Positions 50,318 through 59,125 of a stretch of 64,000 bases of DNA are shown here, piece by piece. The notes under the pieces are model-generated. The model saw only the letters and a list, made by a program, of their open reading frames with translations, ran no database searches and had not been told where the DNA came from. How positions within the stretch are numbered: position 1 is the first letter of the stretch; every line of letters begins with the position of its first letter. The position numbers and the translations under genes were made by a program. Source of the DNA: an uncultured Sterolibacteriaceae bacterium (GTDB lineage Bacteria > Pseudomonadota > Gammaproteobacteria > Burkholderiales > Rhodocyclaceae); the NCBI GenBank assembly GCA_937888595.1, contig CALARK010000021.1, forward strand, positions 434,001 through 498,000, in the 5' to 3' direction.

Positions 50318-50808
50318 TCTTCCAGCAGGCTTCTGAGCATCCAGGCGGTCTTCTCATGCACGTCCAGCCGCTGGGTCAGCACGTCGGCCGTCGGCTGGTC
50401 GTTGGCCTTGTCGACGACCGGGAACAGCTCGCGGGCGGTTCGTGCCGTGGCTTCCTGTGCATTCACGAGCAGGCGGATCATTTCCGTCGCCTTCGGCACG
50501 CCTTCCACCTCCTTGATCGAGGCGAGCTTGACGAATTCCTTGTAGGTGCCGGGCGCGGGATGGCCGAGGGCGCGGATGCGCTCGGCGATGATGTCGAGCG
50601 CATTCCACTGCTCGGTGTACTGCGCCATGAACATGGTATGGAGCGTATTGAACTGCGGGCCGGTGACGTTCCAGTGGAAGTTGTGCGTCATCAGGTAGAG
50701 CGTGTAGCTGTCCGCGAGCAGCTTCGAGAGGCCCTGCGCGATCTTCGCGCGGTCGGCGGCGGAGATGCCGATGTCGATGGCGGAGACTTTCTTGGCGGCT
50801 TTTTTCAT
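50314..50808 (-). CDS. dps: Dps-family ferritin-like DNA-protecting protein
   Basis: A 164-residue protein with the inter-subunit ferroxidase site residues in HNFHWNVTGPQFNTLH and EQWNALDIIAERIRALG. The short lysine-rich N-terminal tail (MKKAAKKVS) could bind DNA. Dodecamers of this family oxidise iron with peroxide and shield DNA. It lies 96 bp downstream of oxyR on the same strand, a sensible peroxide-response pairing. Confidence 0.93.
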   Translation of the reverse strand: MKKAAKKVSAIDIGISAADRAKIAQGLSKLLADSYTLYLMTHNFHWNVTGPQFNTLHTMFMAQYTEQWNALDIIAERIRALGHPAPGTYKEFVKLASIKEVEGVPKATEMIRLLVNAQEATARTARELFPVVDKANDQPTADVLTQRLDVHEKTAWMLRSLLEE

Positions 50809-50904
50809 GGTGGGCTCCTTGAGCGTTCGTTGCGATGAGGGGATTCTGCGCCAGCCGTATCGATTGCTCCAGTGGATTGTTTCAATGGCGGCTATAGGTG
50901 GCGC

Positions 50905-51813
50905 CTATTTTGTCGCATGAGTGCCCGGCAGCTTGCAGTCGAGCAGGGCTTTGCGCAGCAGGTCGATCGCCTGATGGCGCGGGAAACTGGCACGCCAGAC
51001 CATGCCGACGCGCCGGACCGGTGTCGGTTCGGCAAACGGGCGTACCCGCAGCAGGGGATCGTTCTTCGGCAGTGCGTCGACGGCCGAGGCCGGCATCACG
51101 GTGATGCCGACACCCGAGGCCACCATGAGGCGGATGGTTTCGAGCGACGAGCCTTCGAGCACCTGCGGGCCGCCCGCACCGGCACGCGTGCACAGGTCGA
51201 GCACCTGGTCGCGGAAGCAGTTGCCGCGACCGAGCATCAGCAGCTGCTCGTCCAGCAGATGGTCGGCCTCGACCGCCTTCTGCTTCGCCCACGGGTGCTG
51301 TGCCGGCACCAGCACGCGGAAGGCTTCCTCATACACGGCCTGCGCGACCAACCCGGGCTCCTCGACCGGCAGTGCGAGGATCGCGACGTCGAGATCGCCG
51401 CTCTTCAGCGACTCGAGCAGCTTGTGCGTGAAGTTCTCCTGGATCATCAGCGGCATCTTCGGCGCACGCTCGCGCAGCAGCGGGACCAGCTTCGGCAGCA
51501 GGTAGGGGCCGATGGTGTAGATCGCGCCGATGCGCAACGGGCCGGCCAGCGGATCGCCGGCCGTATCGGCCAGCTCCTTCACGCGGGAGGCTTCGGCCAG
51601 CACCTTCTCGGCCTGGCGCACGATCGGTTCGCCGGCCGGCGTCACGGTGACTTCGCTCTGGCCGCGTTCGAAGAGGATGACGCCGAGTTCCTCCTCGAGC
51701 TTCTTGACGGCGACCGACAGGGTGGGCTGGGCGACGAAGCATTTCTCCGCCGCACGTCCGAAATGGCGTTCGCGGGCGAGGGCGACGATGTAGCGCAGTT
51801 CGGTGAGGGTCAT
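50905..51813 (-). CDS. oxyR: Hydrogen-peroxide-sensing LysR-type regulator OxyR
   Basis: A 302-residue LysR regulator: N-terminal winged helix (about 1-60; HFGRAAEKCFVAQPTLSVAVKKLEEELG) and an effector domain in which the redox cysteines fall at 199 and 208 (GNCFRDQVLDLC), the same numbering as E. coli OxyR. Oxidation by peroxide forms a disulfide there and activates target genes. dps follows. The start MTLTELRY at 51813 is the family N terminus; only 13 bp separate it from the divergent kinase gene start. Confidence 0.95.
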   Translation of the reverse strand: MTLTELRYIVALARERHFGRAAEKCFVAQPTLSVAVKKLEEELGVILFERGQSEVTVTPAGEPIVRQAEKVLAEASRVKELADTAGDPLAGPLRIGAIYTIGPYLLPKLVPLLRERAPKMPLMIQENFTHKLLESLKSGDLDVAILALPVEEPGLVAQAVYEEAFRVLVPAQHPWAKQKAVEADHLLDEQLLMLGRGNCFRDQVLDLCTRAGAGGPQVLEGSSLETIRLMVASGVGITVMPASAVDALPKNDPLLRVRPFAEPTPVRRVGMVWRASFPRHQAIDLLRKALLDCKLPGTHATK

Positions 51814-51829
51814 AATGGCAGTCATTATG
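51811..51829. promoter_or_regulatory. Inverted repeat joining two divergent start codons
   Basis: CATAATG at 51811-51817 and CATTATG at 51823-51829 form a perfect 7-bp inverted repeat with a 5-bp spacer. Each arm contains a start codon: oxyR on the minus strand and the kinase fusion on the plus strand. Each gene's promoter must then lie inside the other gene. Confidence 0.55.
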
Positions 51830-53221
51830 CCGGATACACAGCCCCCTTTCATTCGGGCCCTGCAGGCGCACGGGCCCGTCAATGTCGTCGAGACGCACAT
51901 CTCGTGGGTGCTGCTCGCCGGCGAGTTCGCCTACAAGGTCAAGAAGCCGGTCACCCTGCCCTTCCTGGACTACGGCACGGTGGAGCAGCGGCGGGCCTGC
52001 TGCGCGGAGGAGTTGCGCATCAATCGCCGCTTTGCGCCCGACCTGTATCTGGAGGTCGCGGACCTCGCGGGCGAGCCGGCGGTGAAGATGCGCCGCTTCG
52101 ATGCGGAGGCGCGGCTCGACCGCGTCTGCGCCCTCGGCGACCTGACCGGCGCGCAGCTCTCGGCCTTCGCGCGCGACCTCGTCGCTTTCCAATCGGCGGC
52201 CGCCGTCCCGCCGGACCCGAGTTTTGGCGCGCCGGAGACCGTGCTGGCCGATGCGCTCGAGAACTTCACCGAACTCGAGGCGCTGATGCCGGCCGAGGCG
52301 GCCTTCCTTGCCGCACTCGAGGGCTGGACGCAGGCCGAGTTCGCACGCCGCGAGGCGGATTTCGCGCGGCGTCATCGCCAGGGCCGCATCCGCGAAGGGC
52401 ACGGCGACCTGCACCTGGGCAACCTTGTGCTGCTCGACGGCCGCATCGTGCCCTTCGACGCGATCGAGTTCAATGCACGCTTCCGCTGCATCGACGTCGC
52501 CAGCGAGATCGCCTTCACCCTGCTCGACCTGCTGGAGCACGGCCGGCCCGGGCTGGCGGGCTGGCTGCTGTCCGAATGGCTGGACCGCAGCGGCGACCAC
52601 GATGCGCTGACGGTGCTGCGCTTCTATCTCGTCTATCGCGCCATGGTGCGCGCCAAGGTCGCCGCCCTGCAGGGCCGCCCGGAGGAGTGTGCGCGCTACC
52701 TCGCCTTCGCGCGCCGTCTCGCCGTCTCGCCGGCGCCGACTTTGACGATCACCTGCGGTCCGTCGGGCAGCGGCAAGACCTGGGCCTCCAGCCGCCGTCT
52801 CGCCACGGCCGACTTCCTGCATACCGTGCGCATCCGTTCCGACGTCGAGCGCAAGCGCCTGTTCGGACTCGCCCCCGATGCCGCGAGCGACGGCAGCATC
52901 TACACCCCGGCCGCCACGCTGCGCACCTACGCGCACCTCGGCGAACTCTCCGAACGGGCGATCGGCGCCGGCTGGTCGGTCATCGTCGATGCCGCCTTCC
53001 TCAAGCGTGCCGAGCGCGATGTTTTCCGTCGCCTGGCCGAACGGCTGCAGGTGCCCTTCGCCATCCTGGCGCCGGTCGCCTCGCCGGACGAGATGCGCCG
53101 CCGTCTCGCCGCACGGCAGGGCGATGCCTCGGAGGCGACGCCCGAGCTGCTGGATCGACAGCTTGACTGGTTCGAGCCGATCGATGATTCCGAGCGCCAT
53201 GACAGGGTGATGGCCGCATGA
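51827..53221 (+). CDS. Fused APH-like phosphotransferase and P-loop kinase
   Basis: A 464-residue protein. The N-terminal half (about 1-295) resembles aminoglycoside phosphotransferase/small-molecule kinases, with a Brenner-type loop GHGDLHLGNLVLLDG and FDAIEFN as the metal site. The C-terminal half (about 306-464) is an AAA_33-type P-loop kinase starting TITCGPSGSGKT. The pair occurs as one polypeptide in many proteobacteria, with unknown substrate. Repeat-derived AVPPDPSF (126-133) and AVSPAPTL (299-306) lie in the N domain and at the domain junction. An ATG four codons upstream is possible. Confidence 0.85.
   Translation: MPDTQPPFIRALQAHGPVNVVETHISWVLLAGEFAYKVKKPVTLPFLDYGTVEQRRACCAEELRINRRFAPDLYLEVADLAGEPAVKMRRFDAEARLDRVCALGDLTGAQLSAFARDLVAFQSAAAVPPDPSFGAPETVLADALENFTELEALMPAEAAFLAALEGWTQAEFARREADFARRHRQGRIREGHGDLHLGNLVLLDGRIVPFDAIEFNARFRCIDVASEIAFTLLDLLEHGRPGLAGWLLSEWLDRSGDHDALTVLRFYLVYRAMVRAKVAALQGRPEECARYLAFARRLAVSPAPTLTITCGPSGSGKTWASSRRLATADFLHTVRIRSDVERKRLFGLAPDAASDGSIYTPAATLRTYAHLGELSERAIGAGWSVIVDAAFLKRAERDVFRRLAERLQVPFAILAPVASPDEMRRRLAARQGDASEATPELLDRQLDWFEPIDDSERHDRVMAA
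52202..52225 (-). repeat. 24-bp dispersed repeat, copy 14 (in kinase fusion)
   Basis: This copy matches 21 of 24 positions and encodes AVPPDPSF. Confidence 0.75.
52721..52744 (-). repeat. 24-bp dispersed repeat, copy 15 (in kinase fusion)
   Basis: This copy matches 22 of 24 positions and encodes AVSPAPTL just before the P-loop domain. Confidence 0.85.
52794..52817 (-). repeat. Weak 24-bp repeat-like stretch (in kinase fusion)
   Basis: Only about 18 of 24 positions match, read as RRLATADF; this may be chance in GC-rich coding DNA. Confidence 0.25.
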
Positions 53222-53282
53222 CGGCCCGGTTGCAAGCGATCCGTAAACGGCTATATTCCCCCATCCCCCTACAGGATGTTCC

Positions 53283-54230
53283 ATGAAGAACGGGCTGATT
53301 GCCACCTGTGCCGCCACCTTTGCCGCCTTGTGCCTCCTCGTCGGTACTGCGTTTGCCGCCGATGCCCCGGCGAAGAAGCGACATGTCGTCGCCTTCGCGC
53401 AGGACACCATGGCCAACGACTGGCGTGCAGCCCAGGTGCGGGATCTCCGGGATGCGCTGGCGAAAGAGCCGGACATCGAGTTCGTCTTCACCGACGCGAA
53501 GGGCGAGACCGCCCGCCAGGTGAAGGACATCGAGGATTTCGCCGCGCGCGGCGTGGATGTGCTGATCACCAGCCCGCGTGATGCCGAGCTGATGCGCGAG
53601 CCGATCGCCCGCGTCCATCGTCGCGGCACCCCGGTGATCCTGCTGTCGCGGCGCGTCAAGGGGGATGCGTTCACGCAGTTCATCGCCGCCGACAACCGGG
53701 CCATCGCCCGCCAGGCGGCGCAGTATCTCGCCCGGCGCCTGAACGGCAAGGGCCGCATCCTGGTGCTGCAGGGGGTGCCGACGGCGAGCGTCGCCATCGA
53801 GCGCACCGCCGGATTCGCGGAGGAAATCCGCAAGTACCCCGGCCTCAGCATCAGCGCGGTGCGGCCGGCCGACTACCTGCGTGCCATGGCCATCTTGCGC
53901 GTCGAGGAGGTGCTGGCGGAGAAGATTCCCTTCGATGCCATCTACGCGCAGTCCGACAGCATGGCGCTCGGTGCGATCCTCGCCCTGCGCAAGGCGGGGA
54001 TCGACCCGAAGCAGATTCCCATCACCGGCATCGACTACATCGCCGAAGCGCGCGACGCGATCCGCCGCGGCGATCTCGATGCCACCTTCACCTATCCGAC
54101 CTTCGGCAGGGAAGGCGCCGCCGCCGCGATCCGCCTGCTGCGCGGCGGCCAGCCGCCGCCGAAGGAAACGATGGTCGACTCCGTCGCGGTCACGCGCGAC
54201 AACGTCGACAGGATCCCCCCGGTCTTCTGA
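53283..54230 (+). CDS. Periplasmic sugar-type binding protein
   Basis: A 315-residue protein with a signal peptide (about 1-25, ending TAFAA) and a Peripla_BP_4 fold: VVAFAQDTMANDWRAAQ, ARGVDVLITSPRDAE, GTPVILLSRRV, DAIYAQSDSMALGAILAL. No ABC permease or ATPase is adjacent. The stop is 7 bp before a membrane GGDEF-EAL gene, so it probably serves as ligand receptor for that signalling protein, comparable in logic to LuxP with LuxQ. The ligand is unknown. Confidence 0.9.
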   Translation: MKNGLIATCAATFAALCLLVGTAFAADAPAKKRHVVAFAQDTMANDWRAAQVRDLRDALAKEPDIEFVFTDAKGETARQVKDIEDFAARGVDVLITSPRDAELMREPIARVHRRGTPVILLSRRVKGDAFTQFIAADNRAIARQAAQYLARRLNGKGRILVLQGVPTASVAIERTAGFAEEIRKYPGLSISAVRPADYLRAMAILRVEEVLAEKIPFDAIYAQSDSMALGAILALRKAGIDPKQIPITGIDYIAEARDAIRRGDLDATFTYPTFGREGAAAAIRLLRGGQPPPKETMVDSVAVTRDNVDRIPPVF

Positions 54231-54237
54231 TGGCACG

Positions 54238-57200
54238 ATGGCGCTGACTGTCCGACGCAAACTGCAACTGCTGCTGTTCGGATCGCTGACCGCCGCCCTG
54301 CTGCTGGTCGCCATCGCGCTGGCCTGGCAGATCGGCAGGCAGCACGAACGGCAGGCGGGCCGCAATGCCCACGCCATGCTGCACGACATCGCCGACCGCA
54401 TCGCTACCACGCGATGGAATCTGTCGGCCTATGCCTCCGCCCTCGCTGCCCGCGAGGAGAACGTGGCCAGCCTGGCGCTGCTCACCGACTATGCCACGCC
54501 GGAAAACTACCAGCCGCTGATCTACGACGAGGAAAAGAAGAAGCTCGCCCGCATCCTGCACCTGCATGCCGAGCACGCCCTGCCGAGCCAGACTTCCGCC
54601 TACGACGGGCACGGCCGCATCGCGGCCTTCGATGTCCAGACCGACGCGCCCGGCAACACGCACCGGCACGGCTTTTCCAGTTGGGACGGCGGCATCTGGC
54701 GCCTGTTCGACACCCTGCCCGGGGCCGCTGACTGGCAGCCGGCGACGCTGCCGGCCGGCCTGCCCGCCGAGGCGGAGTCCTTCGGCAAGCCGGCCGAGGC
54801 CGTCGTCCGGCTGCGGCGGATCAACCGGCAGTTGATGATCGAGGCGATCGCGCCCGTCCATCGCCGGCTCGGCGAGGAAACCCGCATCGTCGGCTGGCTG
54901 CGCCTCGCCGCGCCGCTGCCGCTGGCGGAACTGGATGCGCAGGCCGGCGCACGCAACATGGACATCAGCCTGCTGTTCAGCGGCAATTTCGACAGCGCGA
55001 ACATGTTCGGCCTCCGTCCGGCGGACATGGCGGGCGCACCGATGCTGGAGGGCATGGCGCAGGACCACGATCCGCAGGATGCGCCGTCCGCCGTGGACCG
55101 CTTTCTCGACGTGGCCGCCCTGCCGCTGGCCGACGGGGAAACGGCCTGGATCGTCGTGGCGCTCGACCGGCAGTTCGCCGAGGCCGAACAGCGGCGCACC
55201 CTGACGGTCGCCTTCATCGTGCTGGCCGCTTCGCTGCTGCTGGTGCTGCCGCTCACCGGCTGGCTCGGCCGCCGCTGGATCAGCGATCCGCTCGACCGGG
55301 TGCGCGACGGGGTGCATGCCTATGCGCAGGGCCAGCTCGAAACCTGCATCGAATATCCGGTGATGGACGAGTTCGGCACGCTGGCCGAGGATTTCAACAT
55401 GCTCGCCGTGGCCGTGCGGGTGCGCGAGATCGCCATCACGGAGGCCGAGGAACGCTGGCGCGCGATGATCGACGCCATCGAAAGCAGTGGCATCGGCCTG
55501 TACATCGTCGATGACGAATTCCGCATCCGCTATTCGAGCCGCACCACCGATTCGCTGTTCGGCGATGCGCTGACCGGCCAGATCTGCCATCAGGCGATCT
55601 TCGGCGATGCCGGCCAGTGCAGCTTCTGCCCGCTGCAGCGCGTGATCCGTGCCGGCGAGACGGTGCGCCTGCAGCCGCCGCCGATCGACGGGCGCAGCTA
55701 CGACATCCTCGCCATGCCGGTCGGCGAGACAGGCAGCAAGCGCAAGCTGCTCGCCCTGATCCAGGACATCACCGAGCGCATCGAGGCCGAGCGGCGCATG
55801 CGCGAGGCGGCGACAGTGTTCGAGGCGACCAGCGAGGCGATCATGGTCACCGACGCCAAGGGCATCATCAAGCGCATCAATCCCGCCTTCACCGCCGTCA
55901 CCGGCTACAGCCCCGAGGAGGCGATCGGCCAGACGCCGCGCATCCTCAAGTCGGGCCGCCACGACCAGAGCCACTACGAGGAGATGTGGAGCAGCCTGCT
56001 CGCCAGCGGCCGCTGGGAGGGCGAGGTATGGAACCGGCGCAAGAGCGGCGAGATCTTCCCCGAATGGCAGATTATCTCGACGGTGAAGGATGCGCAGGGC
56101 AATCCGGTCGAATTCGTCTCGCTGTTCATCGACATCACGCAGAAGAAGCGCACCGAGGCGGAAATCGTCTACCGCGCCAACTACGATGCCCTCACCGGCC
56201 TGCCCAACCGCAACCTGATGGCGGAGCGCCTCGGCCAGGCGCTCAAGAAGGCGCACCGCGAGGGCTTGCGCGTGGCCCTGATGTTCGTCGACCTCGACCT
56301 GTTCAAGCAGGTGAACGACACGCTCGGCCACCACATCGGCGACCGGCTGCTGCAGGCCGTCGCCGAGCGGCTGCGCCTGTGCGTGCGCGAGACCGACACG
56401 GTCGCGCGCCAGGGCGGCGACGAGTTCGTCGTGCTGCTGCCGGACGTCGAGGACAGCGCCGCTGCCGGCGTGGTGGCGGACAAGATCATCACGCAGCTGT
56501 CCGCGCCGGTGATGATCGACGCCCACGAGATCCACATCGGCGCCTCGATCGGCATCACGCTCTATCCGGACGACGGCGGCGACATCGAGGCCCTGTTCCG
56601 CAACGCCGACCTGGCGATGTACCGCGCCAAGGACGCCGGCCGCAACAATGCGCAATTCTTCGAACCGACGATGACCGCTGCCGCGCTCGAGCGCCGTGCC
56701 ATGGAAGCCGACTTGCGCGGGGCGCTGGCGCGCGGCGAGTTCGCCCTCCACTACCAGCCGGTCATCGACCTGGCGAACGGGCAGGTTTCCGGCGCCGAGG
56801 CCCTGCTGCGCTGGCAGCATCCGCGGCACGGCGACATCCGCCCCGACCGCTTCATCCCGCTCGCCGAGGATACCGGCCTGATCCGCGAGATCGGCGCCTG
56901 GGTGTTCGAGGAAGGCTGCCGCCAGCTTGCCGCCTGGCAATCCGCCGGCCATGGCCCGCTGACGCTGGCGATCAACGTCTCGGTGCGCCAGCTACCCGAC
57001 AGCCTGTCCGTCGACCACATCCTCGCCACGCTGGCACGCCACGGCCTCGGCGCGCAGCAACTGGTGCTCGAAATCACCGAGAGCGTCCTGCTGGCCGAAT
57101 CGCCGTACATGCAGCAGTGGTTCGAGGCCGCCGGCGCCGCCGGCCTGCAGCTCGCCATCGACGACTTCGGCACCGGCTACTCGTCGCTCGCCTACCTCAA

Positions 57201-57465
57201 GCGCTATCCGGTGCACCACGTCAAGATCGACCAGAGCTTCGTCCGTGACATGGCGCAGGATGCGACCGATCGCGCGCTGGTCGAGGCCATTCTCGCCATG
57301 GCGCACAGCCTCGGCTTGTCGGTGGTCGCCGAGGGCGTCGAGACGCCGGAGCAGGCCGGCCTGTTGATGGCCCGCGCCTGCGAGCTGGCGCAGGGTTATC
57401 TCTACAGCCGACCGGTCCCGGCGGACGCGTTCCCCGCCCTGCTGAAAAAATCCCTGCCGGATTGA
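54238..57465 (+). CDS. Membrane PAS-GGDEF-EAL cyclic-di-GMP signalling protein
   Basis: A 1075-residue sensor: membrane helix (about 10-30), a periplasmic domain (to about 320), a second helix (about 325-345), HAMP, two PAS domains (about 410-515 and 530-645), GGDEF (about 650-815; RQGGDEFVVL with an RETD inhibition site) and EAL (about 825-1070; EALLRW, EITESVL, DDFGTGYSSLAYLKR, EGVETPEQ). Both catalytic domains look intact. The first PAS domain carries cysteines (ICHQAIFG, CSFCPL) that might bind metal or heme. It follows a periplasmic binding protein gene in the same operon. Confidence 0.93.
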   Translation: MALTVRRKLQLLLFGSLTAALLLVAIALAWQIGRQHERQAGRNAHAMLHDIADRIATTRWNLSAYASALAAREENVASLALLTDYATPENYQPLIYDEEKKKLARILHLHAEHALPSQTSAYDGHGRIAAFDVQTDAPGNTHRHGFSSWDGGIWRLFDTLPGAADWQPATLPAGLPAEAESFGKPAEAVVRLRRINRQLMIEAIAPVHRRLGEETRIVGWLRLAAPLPLAELDAQAGARNMDISLLFSGNFDSANMFGLRPADMAGAPMLEGMAQDHDPQDAPSAVDRFLDVAALPLADGETAWIVVALDRQFAEAEQRRTLTVAFIVLAASLLLVLPLTGWLGRRWISDPLDRVRDGVHAYAQGQLETCIEYPVMDEFGTLAEDFNMLAVAVRVREIAITEAEERWRAMIDAIESSGIGLYIVDDEFRIRYSSRTTDSLFGDALTGQICHQAIFGDAGQCSFCPLQRVIRAGETVRLQPPPIDGRSYDILAMPVGETGSKRKLLALIQDITERIEAERRMREAATVFEATSEAIMVTDAKGIIKRINPAFTAVTGYSPEEAIGQTPRILKSGRHDQSHYEEMWSSLLASGRWEGEVWNRRKSGEIFPEWQIISTVKDAQGNPVEFVSLFIDITQKKRTEAEIVYRANYDALTGLPNRNLMAERLGQALKKAHREGLRVALMFVDLDLFKQVNDTLGHHIGDRLLQAVAERLRLCVRETDTVARQGGDEFVVLLPDVEDSAAAGVVADKIITQLSAPVMIDAHEIHIGASIGITLYPDDGGDIEALFRNADLAMYRAKDAGRNNAQFFEPTMTAAALERRAMEADLRGALARGEFALHYQPVIDLANGQVSGAEALLRWQHPRHGDIRPDRFIPLAEDTGLIREIGAWVFEEGCRQLAAWQSAGHGPLTLAINVSVRQLPDSLSVDHILATLARHGLGAQQLVLEITESVLLAESPYMQQWFEAAGAAGLQLAIDDFGTGYSSLAYLKRYPVHHVKIDQSFVRDMAQDATDRALVEAILAMAHSLGLSVVAEGVETPEQAGLLMARACELAQGYLYSRPVPADAFPALLKKSLPD

Positions 57466-57478
57466 CCGGTGGCGCGCT

Positions 57479-59125
57479 TCAGGGTGCCGGTACCTCGACG
57501 CAGGCGATGCGCTCGAAGTCGATGCCGCGGTCGACGACCGTCTGCAGCTTGTATTGCGCCGAGCCTTCCGGCGACCAGGCCTCGAGGATGCGGCCGGGCT
57601 TGTAGCTGCCCGGCGGCGCCACCAGGCAGGCCGGCACGTCGAGCGCCGGCACGGCCGGCAGCAGGAAACCGGGCCGGTAGGGCTCCTTGTCCGCCATCAC
57701 GCCGGTGCCGCGCACGGCGACCGGCCAGGGCTTGCCCGGAAAGAGCTGGATGCCCGCGGACAGCTGGTCCCCGACGACCTGTGCCCAGCGTACCGCGCCG
57801 AGCAACAGGCCGCTCGTTCCGGCCGGCTGCACGGCGACCAGCTGCCCGATGCCGAGCCGTCCGCCGGGCTGCTTCAGCGGCCGCACCATGCGCAGTCCGC
57901 CGCTGGACTGGTCGAGCGTGCCCCAGTCCTCGACCACTTCCCAGTTTTCGAGCTGGTAGCCGTGGTTGCGGCTGTAGTCGTCCATGAAACGGTTGGCGAC
58001 GTGACCGAAGGTCGCCATTTCCTCGCGCTCGCGGCGCAGGTCGGCGGTGGTGGCGTGCCCCGGCGTCTTGAAGGGCTGGTGGCCGGCCAGATAATAGTGG
58101 ATCGTCTCGACCCCGGCGACGAAGCGGCTGCTGCCGGAGAGCGGGTGGCGCTCGTGGCGGCGCAGGATGCCGCCCTTCACCCAGCGCGGATAAATGCGGC
58201 GCAATACCTCGCCGCAGGCCGGCTGGATGCAATCCGCGCCGAGCCCGATCCGCTCGGGCGTATCGCCGGGCTCGCCGCGAGCGAGCAGGTTGAGGCGCCG
58301 CTTGAGGCTTTTGCGGAGTTCGGTCGTTTCGAGCCAGCGGGCGCTGGGCACCGCCAGCGGCCGGTAGCTGGCGGGGGCCTCGCTGTCGAGGTCGACGCAC
58401 AGCGGCAGGGCGGCCGAATCCAGCGCCGGCGGCGCGGCCAGCACGGCGACCTTGCCCGCCCAGCGCCGTGCCCAGCCCATTACCCAGCGCTGGTGGCGCG
58501 GCAGGAGTTCGTGGAGGCTGGCGGCCGAGAGAAGGAACAACTCGACGTAGGCGGCCATCGGCGTCATCGCCCGGTCGCCGCGCAGGCTGTCGGCGACGTC
58601 CTGGGCCGCGACGCCGAGCTTTTCGGCGCTGGCATACAGGACATGCGCACGCCGCCAGTGGGTGGCGTCGGGCTGACTGCCTGCGCGGATCAGATCGGTC
58701 TGGTCGTCGGCGAGTGCGGCCAGCGCGCGCTGGCAGACCTGCGCCGCCTGCGGGCCGAGTGCCGCGTCGCCGGCGAGGCAGGCATCGAGGCAGCGCAGGT
58801 AGCCGGTGGCCAGCGCCTGCCAGAGGCTGTGCGTGGTGTCGAGCGCTGCCTGCTCCGGCGGGGCGAGCGGCAGCGGCTTGCCGGCGAACTTCTTGGCATT
58901 CTCCTCGCGCACGAAATGAATCGGTTCACGCAGGAGTTCGAGCATGCCGAAACGCAGGCCGGCCTCCAGCGTATAGCGGTTGAGCAGGTGCAGCTGGCGC
59001 AGCAGCTGCGCCTGCGCCTGGATGGGATTGGTCAGCGGCAGGGCCTTCTGCCAGGCCTGGCACTGTTCGAGGTCGAGGAACTGCGGCGGCTGTTCGCTGC
59101 CGGTGGAAGGCAGGTCGAGATTCAT
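57479..59125 (-). CDS. Large protein with PilZ-like C-terminal region
   Basis: A 548-residue cytoplasmic protein of uncertain family. The first 280 residues are mostly helical. The C-terminal third has RRHER, an RxxxR candidate, and later WGTLDQSSGGLRM, which fits the D/NxSxxG part of PilZ domains and is followed by beta-rich LGIGQLVAVQPAG and LGAVRWAQVVGDQLSAGIQ. If this is PilZ it would bind c-di-GMP, and it faces the GGDEF-EAL gene. The two motifs are farther apart than usual, so the assignment is tentative. Confidence 0.7.
   Translation of the reverse strand: MNLDLPSTGSEQPPQFLDLEQCQAWQKALPLTNPIQAQAQLLRQLHLLNRYTLEAGLRFGMLELLREPIHFVREENAKKFAGKPLPLAPPEQAALDTTHSLWQALATGYLRCLDACLAGDAALGPQAAQVCQRALAALADDQTDLIRAGSQPDATHWRRAHVLYASAEKLGVAAQDVADSLRGDRAMTPMAAYVELFLLSAASLHELLPRHQRWVMGWARRWAGKVAVLAAPPALDSAALPLCVDLDSEAPASYRPLAVPSARWLETTELRKSLKRRLNLLARGEPGDTPERIGLGADCIQPACGEVLRRIYPRWVKGGILRRHERHPLSGSSRFVAGVETIHYYLAGHQPFKTPGHATTADLRREREEMATFGHVANRFMDDYSRNHGYQLENWEVVEDWGTLDQSSGGLRMVRPLKQPGGRLGIGQLVAVQPAGTSGLLLGAVRWAQVVGDQLSAGIQLFPGKPWPVAVRGTGVMADKEPYRPGFLLPAVPALDVPACLVAPPGSYKPGRILEAWSPEGSAQYKLQTVVDRGIDFERIACVEVPAP

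Noticed and set aside
54190..56952. A 920-codon open frame opposite the GGDEF-EAL gene
   Set aside because: Antisense shadow of a gene with intact catalytic motifs; its translation has no recognisable domain.
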